Source: Salegentibacter lacus (lineage in GTDB: Bacteria > Bacteroidota > Bacteroidia > Flavobacteriales > Flavobacteriaceae). From it: a stretch of DNA of 64,000 nt. Shown here in pieces: positions 1 to 7,565 of this stretch. The DNA lies in the NCBI RefSeq assembly GCF_020164555.1, contig NZ_JAIQZB010000004.1, positions 1-64,000 on the forward strand, in the 5' to 3' direction. Below the pieces are notes generated by a model. The model was not told where the DNA came from and ran no database searches. It saw nothing but the letters and a program-made list of their open reading frames with translations. How positions within the stretch are numbered: position 1 is the first letter of the stretch; each line of letters begins with the position of its first letter. The position numbers and the translations under genes are program-made.

Positions 1-205
1 GAAGTATATCATACAGGATTATCCAATAAACACCGGTTGTTTCCATAGCAACAGTATCTACATTATTTTCCAGTAAGTAGGATGCTGCAGCTTCCAAATC
101 CTCCGTAAAGGTGTCGAAACTTTTCACCTCTTTACCTTCCAATCCAACAAAAATTTTGCGGGCACCTATATCAATACCCGCCGCATGTGTTCTAATTTTT
201 TTCAT
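1..205 (-). CDS. IS110 family transposase, N-terminal fragment
   Basis: The reading frame starts at the ATG at 203-205 and is open to the window edge, giving 68 residues. It begins MKKIRTHAAGIDIGARKIFV, with the acidic residue of the DEDD catalytic fold in GIDIG (D12). Further on comes the conserved METTGVYW motif carrying the second acidic residue. These two motifs in this order are typical of the RuvC-like domain of IS110/IS1111 transposases (DEDD recombinases). The C-terminal Tnp_20 domain with the catalytic serine is outside the window, so completeness cannot be judged. The missing part is cut by the window, not by a visible frameshift. Confidence 0.9.
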   Translation of the reverse strand, partial: MKKIRTHAAGIDIGARKIFVGLEGKEVKSFDTFTEDLEAAASYLLENNVDTVAMETTGVYWIILYDIL

Positions 206-363
206 GGCGAATAAATTTTAAAAACCACAGTTGGAAAATCTTTCAGCTTGCAAGACTACCATTCGGGCATCAAGTAAATTGAGCACCAGCATCGCTAACA
301 ATATTTTCCAAAACCATACTCAGGAACAGGTATGAAAACACTATACTTATATCGGTTAACTCG
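206..363 (-). ncRNA. Candidate IS110 bridge RNA in the element's 5' non-coding end
   Basis: IS110-group elements carry a structured guide (bridge) RNA between their left end and the transposase start. Here that interval is about 225 bases, close to the size known for the family. A sigma70-like promoter at 370-397 would start an RNA near 363. Within it I see nested complementarity. GTGGTT at 363-368 pairs with AACCAC at 223-228. ATTTTCCAA at 303-311 pairs with TTGGAAAAT at 231-239 (9 of 9). A small hairpin joins 315-319 (CATAC) and 330-334 (GTATG). No open reading frame fills the region. The ends of the RNA and the target and donor loops are not established; this is an inference from position, promoter and pairing. 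Confidence 0.5.
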
Positions 364-369
364 TGGTTC

Positions 370-397
370 ATTATATTTACCAATAAAATTACGTCAA
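370..397 (-). promoter_or_regulatory. Sigma70-like promoter for the IS110 leader and transposase
   Basis: Read on the minus strand, TTGACG (392-397) is followed after 16 bases by TATAAT (370-375). This is close to the classical bacterial -35/-10 pair and unlike the TAnnTTTG type used by the host genes around it. That difference fits a broad-host mobile element. The predicted start is near 363. Confidence 0.55.
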
Positions 398-432
398 AAT
401 CCTACGCTAGGTAATTTTTTTTATCACAGGTC

Positions 433-443
433 TCAGGATGACG
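433..443. repeat. Remnant of the dispersed two-hairpin repeat at the IS110 edge (copy E)
   Basis: TCAGGATGACG here is identical to the right end of the full repeat copies at 39226-39308 and 45959-46113. As at the asnS locus (39300-39357), it is followed within about 20 bases by a CCTCACA-type terminator. The other half of the repeat is missing on this side, as expected if the IS110 element inserted into it. Confidence 0.5.
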
Positions 444-454
444 ATAAAACAAAA

Positions 455-488
455 AGGCCTCACAGGTTTTCGAAAACCTGTGAGGCCT
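455..488 (-). terminator. 34-base perfect palindrome, terminator of the M13 peptidase gene
   Basis: The 34 bases are an exact palindrome centred on TTTTCGAAAA, with arms AGGCCTCACAGG and CCTGTGAGGCCT. On the minus strand the hairpin is followed by TTTTTGTTTT, a good intrinsic terminator 33 bases after the peptidase stop. The core CCTCACA...TGTGAGG recurs at the asnS terminator (39322-39357). Confidence 0.85.
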
Positions 489-520
489 AATATTTTTATC
501 AAACTTCCGAAGAAACTTAA

Positions 521-2590
521 TTACCAGATCTTAACTCGATCTTCTGGTGCTACATACATTTTATCTCCTTCTTCAATATCAAAAGCGCTGTAAAAAGCAT
601 CAATATTTTGAAGCGGTACATAAGCTCTGTACATTCCAGGAGAATGAGGATCTGTCTTGATCTTGTTTTTCAAGGCTTCATCACGCATTTTGGTTCTCCA
701 AACTGTTGCCCATGATAGGAAGAAACGTTGCTCTGGGGTGTAACCATCTATCTTTCCTGGATCTCCGTTTTCTTCTAAGTGAATTTGTAAGCCATCATAG
801 GCAGCATTAACTCCGCCAAGATCTCCAATATTTTCACCAAGAGTAAACTGTCCGTTTATATAGACGCTATCCAATACTTCAATGTCGCTATATTGATCTG
901 CAAGGTCTTTTCCAAGTGTTTCAAATTGTTTTAAGTCTTCGTCTGTCCACCAGTTATTCAGGTTTCCTTCAGCATCAAAACGAGAACCGCTATCGTCAAA
1001 TCCGTGAGAGATTTCGTGCCCAATTACAGCTCCAATTCCACCGTAATTTACAGCAGCATCTGCTTTGTAATCGTAAAATGGGGGCTGAAGAATAGCCGCA
1101 GGAAATACAATTTCATTGTAGCTTGGGTTGTAATAAGCATTTACCGTTTGTGGGGGCATAAACCATTCGCTCTTATCTACCGGTTGACCAAGATCTGCCA
1201 TATTATCGGCAACTCTCCACTTGCTGGAGTTCATCATATTTTGGAAAAAAGAACCACCGTTTTCAACATTTACAATTTCAAGGTCGCTATAATCTTTCCA
1301 TTCATCTGGATAACCAACTTTAATAGTTGTAGTTCCCAGTTTTTCCTTAGCTTTTTTCTTGGTCTCTTCGCCCATCCAGCTTAGGTTATCTATCCTGTTT
1401 TCGTAAGCTTTAATCAGGTTAGAAATCATTTCCTGGGCTTTTTCTTTAGCTTCAGCCGGGAAATGTTCGTCTACATAAAGTTTACCTAAAGCTTCTCCAA
1501 GAGTTCCGTTTACAGTTTGTAGAGCGCGCTCGTCACGAGGTCGTTGCTCCTGTGCTCCTCTTAGGGTTTTGTTATAGAATTCCCAGTTTGCAGTTTCAAT
1601 TTCTGTAGAAAGTGCTCCTGCTGCATCATTAAAGATGCTCCACTTTAAATAGTCTTTCCAGTCTTCAACAGAATTTTTAGCAATTACATCCTGAAGGGAT
1701 TTCATATATTCAGGCTGAGAAACGATTATGGTATCTAAATTTTTTGCTCCAATTTCTTCAAAATAAGTATTCCACTCAAAAGCTGGAACCATATTTTGAA
1801 GCTCGGCTACTGTTTTTGGATTGTAAGTTTTACGGGCATCACGGCGTTCTACTTTGTCCAGTCTTGGTTCTGCAAGGCTGGTTTCAAAAGCTAAAATTCG
1901 TTCTGCTGCATCAGTTGCTTCTTCTTCAGAATAGTCTATATATTGAAGCATTCTGGTAATATGCTCCTTATATTTCTCCCTTTTTTCTTTGGAATCTGAA
2001 TCATCTGCAACATAGTAGTCACGATCTGGTAGCCCTAATCCTGCAGGATAAAGGTAAGCAGCGTTCATATTACTGTTTTTAGCATCTGCACGAACCCCGA
2101 AAGAGAAAAATCCGGCACCGCCGTATTGTTGCATTTCGGTAAGGAATTCCTGTAGGTCTTCTTTGTTTTCAATAGCATCTACTTTTGCCAAATATGGTTT
2201 TACCGGTTCCACGCCTTTTTCATTTCGGGCTACGGTATCCATAATTGTATTATAAAGGTAAACCGCTTTAGCTTGATCACTCGAAGGGTCTAAGCTATCG
2301 TTAGCAGAAGCGCCTTCTAAAATAGCCATGGCATCTTTATCGGTACGCTCACGAAGTTCCATAAAACTTCCCCAGGTAGTCTGGTCTGAAGGGATTTCGG
2401 TAGAATCTACCCATTTCCCGTTTACATATCTAAAGAAATCATTCTGAGGTGCAACGGTAGTATCCATATACGCAAGATTAATACCGTGTACTTCTTCATT
2501 TTCAGCTTGGTCTTTGTCGTTATCCTGACAGCTGCTCAAGGTGGCAGCTCCCAAAACTGACAAGAACATCACTTTGGTTATTTTTTTCAT
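521..2590 (-). CDS. M13 family metallopeptidase (neprilysin/PepO-like), lipoprotein
   Basis: A zinc endopeptidase of the neprilysin family that cleaves peptides, probably at the cell envelope. The 689-residue length is normal for the family. The N-terminus is a lipoprotein signal ending in the lipobox LSSC (Cys21). The M13 N-terminal domain fills most of the protein. The catalytic motif HEISH is at about 525-529 and the third zinc ligand lies in GENIGD at about 585-590. The substrate-binding NAYY motif precedes the active site. The C-terminus ends in the usual aromatic residue (VKIW). The gene stands alone: it has its own strong terminator on the 3' side, and 136 bases separate it from the next gene. 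The specific substrate is unknown. Confidence 0.95.
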   Translation of the reverse strand: MKKITKVMFLSVLGAATLSSCQDNDKDQAENEEVHGINLAYMDTTVAPQNDFFRYVNGKWVDSTEIPSDQTTWGSFMELRERTDKDAMAILEGASANDSLDPSSDQAKAVYLYNTIMDTVARNEKGVEPVKPYLAKVDAIENKEDLQEFLTEMQQYGGAGFFSFGVRADAKNSNMNAAYLYPAGLGLPDRDYYVADDSDSKEKREKYKEHITRMLQYIDYSEEEATDAAERILAFETSLAEPRLDKVERRDARKTYNPKTVAELQNMVPAFEWNTYFEEIGAKNLDTIIVSQPEYMKSLQDVIAKNSVEDWKDYLKWSIFNDAAGALSTEIETANWEFYNKTLRGAQEQRPRDERALQTVNGTLGEALGKLYVDEHFPAEAKEKAQEMISNLIKAYENRIDNLSWMGEETKKKAKEKLGTTTIKVGYPDEWKDYSDLEIVNVENGGSFFQNMMNSSKWRVADNMADLGQPVDKSEWFMPPQTVNAYYNPSYNEIVFPAAILQPPFYDYKADAAVNYGGIGAVIGHEISHGFDDSGSRFDAEGNLNNWWTDEDLKQFETLGKDLADQYSDIEVLDSVYINGQFTLGENIGDLGGVNAAYDGLQIHLEENGDPGKIDGYTPEQRFFLSWATVWRTKMRDEALKNKIKTDPHSPGMYRAYVPLQNIDAFYSAFDIEEGDKMYVAPEDRVKIW

Positions 2591-2726
2591 GTGTGGTTTA
2601 AATTATTATGAATTTTGGCGCTAAAGTACTAAAAAGTAGCATACTTAGCCCAAGATTATTTAAGGCTGAAAATTTATTGATTTTTAAAGTGAGGATGGGC
2701 TTCCCTGTACTATTTCTCTTGAAGGT

Positions 2727-3209
2727 TTAATCAATTTCATTGATTAATTGTTTATCGAATTTTTCCTTCAATTTAGTTACTTCTTCAACATTCTCATTTG
2801 GAACGGTAATGGAAAGCACATAATGCGCAATTTTCCAACCTTCATTGGTTTTTTGAAGTACACCTGAGCCACGGCAGATTCCCATTTGCGTATTTAGCAA
2901 CTCATCAAACCAGGCAATTTTGCTGTTTTCTTCGGTATAAATATTTCGTTCTAGAGTTGTGAAACTCCAGGCATTTCCACGATCAAAATATGGTTTTGAA
3001 AATTCCCGAAAATCATCGTTTTGCCAGTTTTCGGTAGCATCGGTACCTATAAAAACTCCGTCTTTGGTCATTAAACTGAAATACGTATCGAAATCGGCTT
3101 CGCCAGCGGCTTTGTGCCATTGAGTAAGTACAGCGTCAATATTAGATTTTTCCTGAGCCGATAGACTTATGCTGAAAATTAAAAAAAGTAGTGTTGTAAA
3201 TTTTTTCAT
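2727..3209 (-). CDS. Exported SnoaL/DUF4440-like (NTF2-fold) protein
   Basis: A 160-residue protein with a signal peptide of about 18 residues (cleavage near LSAQ). The mature part has the pattern of the NTF2-fold family SnoaL/DUF4440: an N-terminal helix with AVLTQWHKAAGEADFDTYF, then GVFIGTDATENW and strands ending in GWKIAHYVLSI. The fold holds small ligands or acts as a docking domain. No catalytic set can be named from the sequence, so the function is unknown. The gap of 73 bases to the lipoprotein gene upstream on the same strand leaves co-transcription possible. Confidence 0.75.
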   Translation of the reverse strand: MKKFTTLLFLIFSISLSAQEKSNIDAVLTQWHKAAGEADFDTYFSLMTKDGVFIGTDATENWQNDDFREFSKPYFDRGNAWSFTTLERNIYTEENSKIAWFDELLNTQMGICRGSGVLQKTNEGWKIAHYVLSITVPNENVEEVTKLKEKFDKQLINEID

Positions 3210-3282
3210 TTTGAATGAATTTTAATTCAAGATACCGATTTTTACTCAGCCGGAAAGATTTGAAACAGACGAAAGAACTAAT

Positions 3283-3840
3283 CTATTCTACCGAAATTGA
3301 ATCGACAGAAATAGTATCTCTTTCGGCTTTAAATTCATCGAGTTCATCTTCGAAATCTTCCAGCGTTTTTAGGAAAAGTTCATTAAGCTGAATCTTAAAA
3401 TTATTGAATTCATCGGGAATTTCGCCAGCAACTTCAGTAATGGCATCGGCATCTAATTGCCGGCGATGAGAAAGTTGTTCTAAGACCTTTGCTTTGGTAG
3501 CCAAAACATTGGCACGGGCTCTTACCGCATTAGAGCTTAAAGAATCTGGAATACTGGTAGAAAGAGATTCCATAACCTGAGAAATTGGCCTGGAGCTTTC
3601 TATAGTTTGCTTCAGATTATAGTTTTTTAATTGGTCAACTTCATTTTGCGCCGCGATGTAAGCTAGCCACTGTATCGCGTGTTTTCTGGCTTCAGGAAGC
3701 AAAACCACTTCAATGTTAGTGGTCTTTATGGGTTGGTTTAATGCAGTAGAGTCAATCTTAGTACTGGCAATATTTTGATTTTCTGACTTTTCGCCACAAG
3801 ACCAGAGAAAAATAAATGATATAAAAATCAGTTTTTTCAT
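3283..3840 (-). CDS. Small lipoprotein of unknown function
   Basis: A 185-residue protein beginning MKKLIFISFIFLWSCG, a short lipoprotein signal with Cys15, so probably anchored to a membrane in the periplasm. The mature part is mainly predicted helix and acidic towards the C-terminus, with a long helical segment around residues 100-170. I recognise no family. It lies upstream of the SnoaL-like gene on the same strand. The divergent threonine dehydrogenase gene begins 154 bases away. Confidence 0.7.
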   Translation of the reverse strand: MKKLIFISFIFLWSCGEKSENQNIASTKIDSTALNQPIKTTNIEVVLLPEARKHAIQWLAYIAAQNEVDQLKNYNLKQTIESSRPISQVMESLSTSIPDSLSSNAVRARANVLATKAKVLEQLSHRRQLDADAITEVAGEIPDEFNNFKIQLNELFLKTLEDFEDELDEFKAERDTISVDSISVE

Positions 3841-3945
3841 ATAAATACAAAGTTAATCTAAAATATTTCAGATTTCATAAATTCATGGCGTGAAAGCCAA
3901 AGACATAAAAGATTTCTAATAAAAGTAAAGGTTTCGGCTACTTCA

Positions 3946-3978
3946 TTGCGAAAACCTCTATATAAATAAATATATTTG
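3946..3978 (+). promoter_or_regulatory. Bacteroidota-type promoter of the threonine dehydrogenase gene
   Basis: TATATTTG at 3971-3978 matches the -7 element TAnnTTTG. A TTG at 3946-3948 lies 22 bases upstream in the place of the -33 element. The start codon is 16 bases further on. Confidence 0.5.
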
Positions 3979-3994
3979 CGGAAAAATCAATAAG

Positions 3995-4954
3995 ATGGCC
4001 GGGAAAATTTTAATTATTGGAGCTTGCGGGCAAATTGGAACCGAGTTAACGCTGAAATTACGCGATCTCTACGGAAACGATCGGGTAGTGGCTAGTGATA
4101 TTAGGGAAGGGAGCGAGGAGCTTATGGAATCTGGTCCTTTTGAAATTGCCGATGCTACTGATGCCGCTCTAATAGAATCTATTATTGATAAGTACAGCAT
4201 TTCTGAAGTTTACCTTATGGCCGCTATGTTAAGCGCTACTGCAGAAAAAGTCCCGATGAAAGCCTGGAACCTTAATATGGATTCCCTTTTTCATATCCTG
4301 AATTTTGCAAAGGATAAAAAGATTGAAAAAGTATTTTGGCCGTCGAGTATTGCAGTTTTTGGGCCTACCACGCCTAAAAATGATACTCCGCAAACTACAA
4401 TAATGGAGCCTTCTACGGTTTATGGAATTAGTAAACAAACCGGCGAAAGATGGTGCGAATATTATCACGATAAATACGGCGTAGACGTTAGAAGTTTGCG
4501 TTATCCTGGCATTATAAGTTATAAAACCCTTCCCGGCGGCGGAACTACCGATTATGCGATAGAGATTTTTCACGAAGCCCTTAAAAAGAAAAACTATACT
4601 TCATTTCTGGACGAAAATACCGGCCTTCCTATGATGTATATGGACGATGCGATTAAAGCTACCGTAGATATTATGGAAGCACCTTCGGAGAAAATAAAAG
4701 TACGTTCTTCTTATAATCTTTCGGCTTTAAGTTTTACGCCAAAAATTCTTGCTGAAGCTATTCAAAAGGAAATCCCTGAGTTTAAAATTGCTTATGACCC
4801 CGATTTTAGACAAAAAATTGCCGATTCCTGGCCTTCGAGCATAGATGACTCTGAAGCGAGAAAGGACTGGCAGTGGAAACACGATTTCGACCTGCAAAGC
4901 CTGGTTAAGGAAATGCTGGCAGGAGTTTCAGAGCAATTAAATACCGCGAAGTAA
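3995..4954 (+). CDS. L-threonine 3-dehydrogenase, short-chain (SDR) type
   Basis: A 319-residue NAD-dependent dehydrogenase of the extended SDR/epimerase fold. The NAD-binding glycine motif GACGQIG is at residues 9-15. The catalytic Tyr-Lys pair lies in STVYGISKQTGERW at about 145-158. Overall sequence and length match the SDR-type threonine dehydrogenases known from Flavobacterium and Cytophaga. These oxidise L-threonine to 2-amino-3-ketobutyrate, which is then cleaved to glycine and acetyl-CoA. The partner ligase gene (kbl) is not adjacent. The gene has its own promoter and ends 16 bases from the convergent PepSY gene. Assignment to threonine rather than a nucleotide sugar rests on overall resemblance. 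Confidence 0.85.
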   Translation: MAGKILIIGACGQIGTELTLKLRDLYGNDRVVASDIREGSEELMESGPFEIADATDAALIESIIDKYSISEVYLMAAMLSATAEKVPMKAWNLNMDSLFHILNFAKDKKIEKVFWPSSIAVFGPTTPKNDTPQTTIMEPSTVYGISKQTGERWCEYYHDKYGVDVRSLRYPGIISYKTLPGGGTTDYAIEIFHEALKKKNYTSFLDENTGLPMMYMDDAIKATVDIMEAPSEKIKVRSSYNLSALSFTPKILAEAIQKEIPEFKIAYDPDFRQKIADSWPSSIDDSEARKDWQWKHDFDLQSLVKEMLAGVSEQLNTAK

Positions 4955-4970
4955 TTCTATAAATCGAGAA

Positions 4971-6110
4971 TTATTTCTTCTTTTTCTTCATTTTGTTCAA
5001 CCAGATTAGTGTTCCGGTGATTGGTAGGCTGGTAGCGATCAAGCAGGCCAGAAAATAAATGACTTTAGAAAAAGTACCAAAGATCTCACCGGTATGAATG
5101 GGTTTTATTAAAGAAGCAACCTGAACATTTACCGGTTTTTCTGAAAATAGTTCTTTTTTGAGAATTTTCCCGTCACGATCTATAACTAACATATCATAAG
5201 TATTGGGCGACCAATTGCCGGATTCATATTTTCTAATTGAAAAAATACCCTTTTCGTCCTGCGGAAAAGAAATTGAAGTCTCCCCTGGATAATCCAGGTT
5301 TTTATTAGAAATATTGAGAATTTCAGTAATATCCAGCGTTTTAGAATTTGCGTTAATTTCTGAAGCGATTTTAGGCCCACCACGACCTCCAAAAACCTGG
5401 GTTCCTAAAACCTGGCTGCCCAAATCTTTATACCAATCAAAAGACCAGAATAGTCCGGTAAGTGTCATGACAACTAATACTAAACACGAATAAAAACCAA
5501 GGGTGTTGTGTAGATCGTGGTTAATTCTTTTCCAATTTGCTGACCATTTGATTTTAAAACCTGGTTTTAAAGTTTTCCACTTTATTTTTTTCTTCGGAAA
5601 CCAAAGTACAATTCCGCTTATAGATAAAAAGAGAAAGATGATCGTAGCAATTCCCACAATGGGTCTGCCGATAGCAGAATCGAATAGCAACCAGCGATGC
5701 ATTCTAAACATAGTAAAGAAAAAATCATCTGCCGGATTTTCACCTAGTTGTTGGTAATCACCGGTATATTGGTTTACATAAAAAGTGGTACCACGTCTAT
5801 CTTCCGGCGAGGTTTTCACTTTGAATTCATAAGCTTTATTGGGATTTTTAGGCAACGTAAGCCCGGTAACCGCTCCTTCTTTTTCAAGGTTTTGCTGCAA
5901 ATTTTCAACAGCAATTACTTCACCTTGTTGCGGGTCTACTTTTAATTCTTCAGCAAAAAGCGATTTTATTTCGGTTTGGAAGGTTAAGATAGTTCCGCTT
6001 AGGCAAACCAGGAAAAGGATAATCCCGCTCCCAAGCCCTAACCATAAATGCAGATCGTTGAGTAATTTTCTAAACGTATATTTTTTCTTTTTTTGCTTCT
6101 TCTTTGTCAT
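4971..6110 (-). CDS. PepSY-associated transmembrane protein (iron-uptake locus)
   Basis: An inner-membrane protein with about four transmembrane segments and PepSY domains. An ATG at 6108-6110 is preferred over one at 6183-6185. It places the basic MTKKKQKKKK segment and the family-typical RKLLNDLHLWLGL helix at the N-terminus, giving 379 residues. Conserved histidine-bearing helices (FRMHRWLL, INHDLHNTLGFY, IHTGEIFG) match the PepSY_TM family. That family often lies beside siderophore receptors and is thought to act in ferric-siderophore reduction or handling. It is the last gene of the unit receptor-DUF4374-PepSY, which supports that role. The biochemical function is not shown by the sequence. 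Confidence 0.85.
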   Translation of the reverse strand: MTKKKQKKKKYTFRKLLNDLHLWLGLGSGIILFLVCLSGTILTFQTEIKSLFAEELKVDPQQGEVIAVENLQQNLEKEGAVTGLTLPKNPNKAYEFKVKTSPEDRRGTTFYVNQYTGDYQQLGENPADDFFFTMFRMHRWLLFDSAIGRPIVGIATIIFLFLSISGIVLWFPKKKIKWKTLKPGFKIKWSANWKRINHDLHNTLGFYSCLVLVVMTLTGLFWSFDWYKDLGSQVLGTQVFGGRGGPKIASEINANSKTLDITEILNISNKNLDYPGETSISFPQDEKGIFSIRKYESGNWSPNTYDMLVIDRDGKILKKELFSEKPVNVQVASLIKPIHTGEIFGTFSKVIYFLACLIATSLPITGTLIWLNKMKKKKK

Positions 6111-6200
6111 GGATTCTGGTATAAAACTTAAAATAAGACTGACCGGAAAAAAGAATTTCCGGTCAGCCCTTTTTGGCAAATTCAAATATTTTTTAGGTGC

Positions 6201-7544
6201 TTAAAAAACTCCTATAAAGTGGCTTCCTTCTACATTTACCAGCTCGGCCCCTTTAGTTACCTCGCCCGTTTCTGTATCAATAATATAAATATTCCCGTTT
6301 TCTCCTACGGGAGCTTCGGTTACATAAACTTCATCTCCATCTACCACAAATCCCTGGTATTGGAATAGGTAGAAATCTTCGCTATATGGGATTTCATTTA
6401 TTTTTTGTGCAGTTTTTGCTTCTAAATCTACCAGCGCGAAATATCCTTGTGCTCCTGCTACACCTTCAGTAGAACCTGCGTGGCGATAAGCTACAACTGC
6501 TTTTCCGCTTGCGGTAGGTCTCCAGGCCAGAATATAAGCGTCTTCTACACCTAAGGCCTCATCTAAGTTAAATACGTATGAATCGTCATACTGATTATTC
6601 GCACCAATTTTTAAGATATGAGAACCGTTGGGATCGCCCTGATTTGCCTGGTAAACACTTCCGTTCACTAAGAAAGCATTAATGCTTCGGTAACCATTGG
6701 TGTTTCCTTTCCCTACTTCAGAAGTAATAATAGTTGGGTTTTCTAAAGAAGGGTAGTCTAATACAATGGTTTTAGAACCTAAAACTTCGCCGTTCCTATC
6801 TGTTTCCCCGGTTTCAGGGTCTACCTTACTCATACGAGCTCCAATGTATAATTTATCTCCCGCAGCATTTAAGGTTGGCATATCAATCCTACCAATGTAA
6901 TAGCCCTGTGCTTCCAGTTCTTCGCTTAGCTGAAGGTTTGATTCTTTGAATTCTTTTATTGCTGAGTTCTGTAAATCCAAGGTGACAATACCCATTGTAG
7001 CTTCAGTGCGAAGATAATTATCGTTATCATCAAACAGGTTCTCGGTATCTACATAAACTGCAGCTCCTGTTTGATCTCCATCAAATAATTTAATCCATCT
7101 TGGAGCAGAACCTACATATGGAGCAATGCTTATTTCAGTTCCGGTTTGTTCAAAATTTTGCCCGCCATTCACATTATATTTCGTGTAATTACCACCGGTA
7201 TCGCCGGCATAACTGATATTGAATATAGTGCTGCCGTCTTCAGAAGATTGTAACCTGGCAGTTCTGTTAGAAGGTACTATAAATCCATTATCAAAAGGTT
7301 CTATAGATACTGTTGGGTCTTTAGCGTCTTTACTGTTTACAGAATAGATTAGGGTACCTCCATTACCATCGCCGGGATTTTCTCCCATTCTGGCGGCGGC
7401 AACGGTAATCCATCGGCCATCTTCATTTTCTCCCGGCTCCTGGCCGTTGTCAATAGGGGCGTCGTCACTACTACAAGAAGCCAGTAAGCCTGTTGCTATT
7501 GTAATGGTTGCTAAGGTTTTAATGCTGAAAAAATTACGTTTCAT
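6201..7544 (-). CDS. DUF4374 domain lipoprotein (iron-uptake locus)
   Basis: A 447-residue protein with a lipoprotein signal (LLASCSSDD, Cys23), so probably surface- or periplasm-anchored. The mature protein resembles the DUF4374 family, predicted to form a beta-propeller; repeated short strands with conserved Gly and Asp turns are visible throughout. DUF4374 genes are characteristically next to TonB-dependent siderophore receptors in Bacteroidota, and here the receptor ends 22 bases upstream. A ligand-binding accessory role is therefore likely but inferred. The downstream PepSY gene follows with a short gap, so all three genes are probably one transcript. Confidence 0.85.
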   Translation of the reverse strand: MKRNFFSIKTLATITIATGLLASCSSDDAPIDNGQEPGENEDGRWITVAAARMGENPGDGNGGTLIYSVNSKDAKDPTVSIEPFDNGFIVPSNRTARLQSSEDGSTIFNISYAGDTGGNYTKYNVNGGQNFEQTGTEISIAPYVGSAPRWIKLFDGDQTGAAVYVDTENLFDDNDNYLRTEATMGIVTLDLQNSAIKEFKESNLQLSEELEAQGYYIGRIDMPTLNAAGDKLYIGARMSKVDPETGETDRNGEVLGSKTIVLDYPSLENPTIITSEVGKGNTNGYRSINAFLVNGSVYQANQGDPNGSHILKIGANNQYDDSYVFNLDEALGVEDAYILAWRPTASGKAVVAYRHAGSTEGVAGAQGYFALVDLEAKTAQKINEIPYSEDFYLFQYQGFVVDGDEVYVTEAPVGENGNIYIIDTETGEVTKGAELVNVEGSHFIGVF

Positions 7545-7565
7545 AATATTATTTTTATTAATTGG

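Larger units (their letters stand above)
1..432 (-). mobile_element. IS110-family insertion sequence, left part only (truncated by window edge)
   Basis: The element is read on the minus strand. It consists of the first 68 codons of an IS110-type transposase and about 225 bases of upstream non-coding DNA. The outer boundary is placed near 432 because the bases from 433 (TCAGGATGACG) match the end of a hairpin repeat found elsewhere in this window (39299-39308, 46078-46088, 48440-48450). A CT dinucleotide lies at 432-433; CT is the core of the well-studied IS110 member IS621, but I cannot prove this is the recombination core. IS110 elements lack terminal inverted repeats, and none is seen. The rest of the element lies left of base 1. 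Confidence 0.75.
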
